DNA of 6,085 nt, taken from Dialister sp. Its GTDB lineage: Bacteria > Bacillota > Negativicutes > Veillonellales > Dialisteraceae. The notes under the pieces were generated by a model. It ran no database searches and was not told where the DNA came from. It was given only the letters and a program-made list of their open reading frames with translations. Positions 5,292-6,085 of the stretch are shown piece by piece; positions within the stretch are counted from its first letter, which is position 1, and each line of letters opens with the position of its first letter. The DNA lies in NCBI GenBank assembly GCA_022722495.1, contig JAIJLI010000141.1:1-6085 (forward strand), written 5' to 3'. Both the position numbers and the translations under genes were made by a program.

Positions 5292-6085
5292 TCATTTCCC
5301 TCCATTATTTGTTACAGAGGCATTCTGATCATGTTCGTTCTTCTCCCACTCCAACTTAACGCGCTCTACATAATCACTGGTAAATCCTGCGCTAGCTCCA
5401 CCTAAAAGCAATCCCCAATATGGCCCTCCAAGCCACATGCCTCCAGCTGTGCCTAAAATACCAAATGAGATGGGTAATGTATCATAGGCATCTGCCTTTA
5501 ATGCTGTTTGCCATGACTTATACCGTTGATGGTTATCACTTACCGATTTCAAGTAATTTATTCTGCCCCAAACCTTGGTTGTAGCACTACTTATATTTTT
5601 CCCTATCGTTTCAGCTTCTTCCCGACTTAGATCATAATTGGCTTCAAACCAGTTTGCTGTTCCCCAAGTCAGCCCTGTAGAAGCCAAGATTTCTCCACTC
5701 TTATCCCATGCCATTCCATTGAGCGTATTAGAAGCAGAACTGCTCCAGTCAAACGTGCTGCCTGGAGCAGTTAATGGATCTGCTCTAACCAATGTCCCTT
5801 TTTCACCAGACAAATCTGTAAAATCGCCATTTCCTTGAGCATTTAACCAATTATCTCCTTGCAGTGCATTGATATGAAGCCACTTTTCTATAACTGTTTC
5901 TTGTTCTTTTTCTGTCTTAGCCTGCTTCATTTCTTCGGCATATTCATCCATTTGGTCATGGGTAAGCCAGTTGAACTTCGTCCCATTCCAGGCCGTAGCA
6001 ACCCCTACATCTCCATCACCGCCAAAGAGTTTTCCTGCACAATATCCGAAAATGCTAGACACTTCTTCTCGCATATCCGGATGGT
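5292..6085 (-). CDS. C-terminal region of an FHA/CdiA-like exoprotein with candidate toxin tip (N-terminus beyond right edge)
   Basis: The frame is open through the right edge (His-Pro-Asp precede the first Met at 6072-6074, which has no ribosome site), so this is the C-terminal 264 residues of a longer protein. Numbered from that Met: residues 3-41 (EEVSSIFGYCAGKL, GGDGDVGVATAWNGTKFNWL) resemble the pre-toxin module that precedes variable tips in large two-partner-secreted FHA/CdiA proteins. NWLTH is a possible counterpart of the VENN/NNWL-type boundary. A charged helical stretch follows (40-70), then a Ser/Thr/Gly/Asn/Trp-rich middle. Residues 199-231 are hydrophobic and glycine-rich (GILGTAGGMWLGG, GLLLGGASAGF, with G205, 208, 211, 212, 216, 217, 221, 225, 226, 230), like a glycine-zipper membrane hairpin. 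The tail is hydrophilic. I recognise no nuclease or other catalytic motif. The membrane-active toxin role is inferred from this segment and the coupled membrane protein. AT-richer than the efflux locus, consistent with horizontal acquisition. Alternative: a toxin-less FHA C-terminus. Confidence 0.75.
   Translation of the reverse strand, partial: HPDMREEVSSIFGYCAGKLFGGDGDVGVATAWNGTKFNWLTHDQMDEYAEEMKQAKTEKEQETVIEKWLHINALQGDNWLNAQGNGDFTDLSGEKGTLVRADPLTAPGSTFDWSSSASNTLNGMAWDKSGEILASTGLTWGTANWFEANYDLSREEAETIGKNISSATTKVWGRINYLKSVSDNHQRYKSWQTALKADAYDTLPISFGILGTAGGMWLGGPYWGLLLGGASAGFTSDYVERVKLEWEKNEHDQNASVTNNGGK
5299..5303 (-). promoter_or_regulatory. Ribosome binding site that decides the membrane-protein start
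   Basis: GGAGG lies within the last codons (Asn-Gly-Gly-Lys) of the upstream exoprotein. Spacing is 3 nt to the first ATG (5293-5295) and 9 nt to the second (5287-5289), which favours the second. Because it is inside the upstream coding region, ribosomes ending on the exoprotein can reinitiate here. Confidence 0.65.

Noticed and set aside
6072..6074. ATG as the true start of the exoprotein gene
   Set aside because: No Shine-Dalgarno upstream, the frame stays open to the edge, and the conserved-looking stretch begins immediately, as expected for an internal Met.

Overview
The window reads entirely on the minus strand. It falls into two parts with different character. The left two thirds (1-4540) is GC-richer and carries a drug-efflux type locus: a TetR-family regulator, an RND periplasmic adaptor lipoprotein and an RND inner-membrane pump that runs off the left edge. 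The right third (about 4680-6085) is clearly AT-richer. It carries the C-terminal end of a large secreted FHA/CdiA-like protein that enters from the right edge, followed by an overlapping small four-helix membrane protein. I read this pair as a contact-dependent-inhibition type toxin tip and its immunity protein.

Organism: an RND pump, a lipoprotein adaptor and an FHA/CdiA-type exoprotein imply an outer membrane. The strong AGGAGG-type ribosome sites, the TATAAT promoter and the look of the exoprotein's pre-toxin region suggest a diderm Firmicute of the Negativicutes (Selenomonas/Mitsuokella-like). This is inference from style, not from a marker gene.

Layout, in transcription order from right to left: exoprotein C-terminus (5292-6085, partial); immunity-like membrane protein (4894-5289), coupled to it through a stop/start overlap; an AT-rich gap (4680-4893) with two copies of a TGGCTCAC motif that may be an IS remnant; a perfect stem-loop terminator (4640-4672); an extended -10 promoter (4586-4613) and paired AGTACTCT boxes (4552-4579) in front of the tetR-like gene; the tetR-like gene (3991-4539); a 250-bp gap holding an unusual composite of two different 7-bp tandem arrays around two inverted repeats (3764-3920); the adaptor (2676-3740); and the pump (1-2679), whose ATG overlaps the adaptor stop by 4 bp.

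How the genes work together: the adaptor and pump should form the inner-membrane half of a tripartite efflux system. The outer-membrane channel is not in the window and may lie to the left or elsewhere in the genome. The TetR-like protein is the obvious candidate repressor of itself and of this pump. The exoprotein tip and the membrane protein form a separate unit, insulated from the efflux locus by the terminator. The two most noteworthy things are the probable membrane-active toxin with a membrane immunity protein, and the heptamer-repeat/hairpin composite just upstream of the adaptor gene, which includes a canonical G-quadruplex motif.
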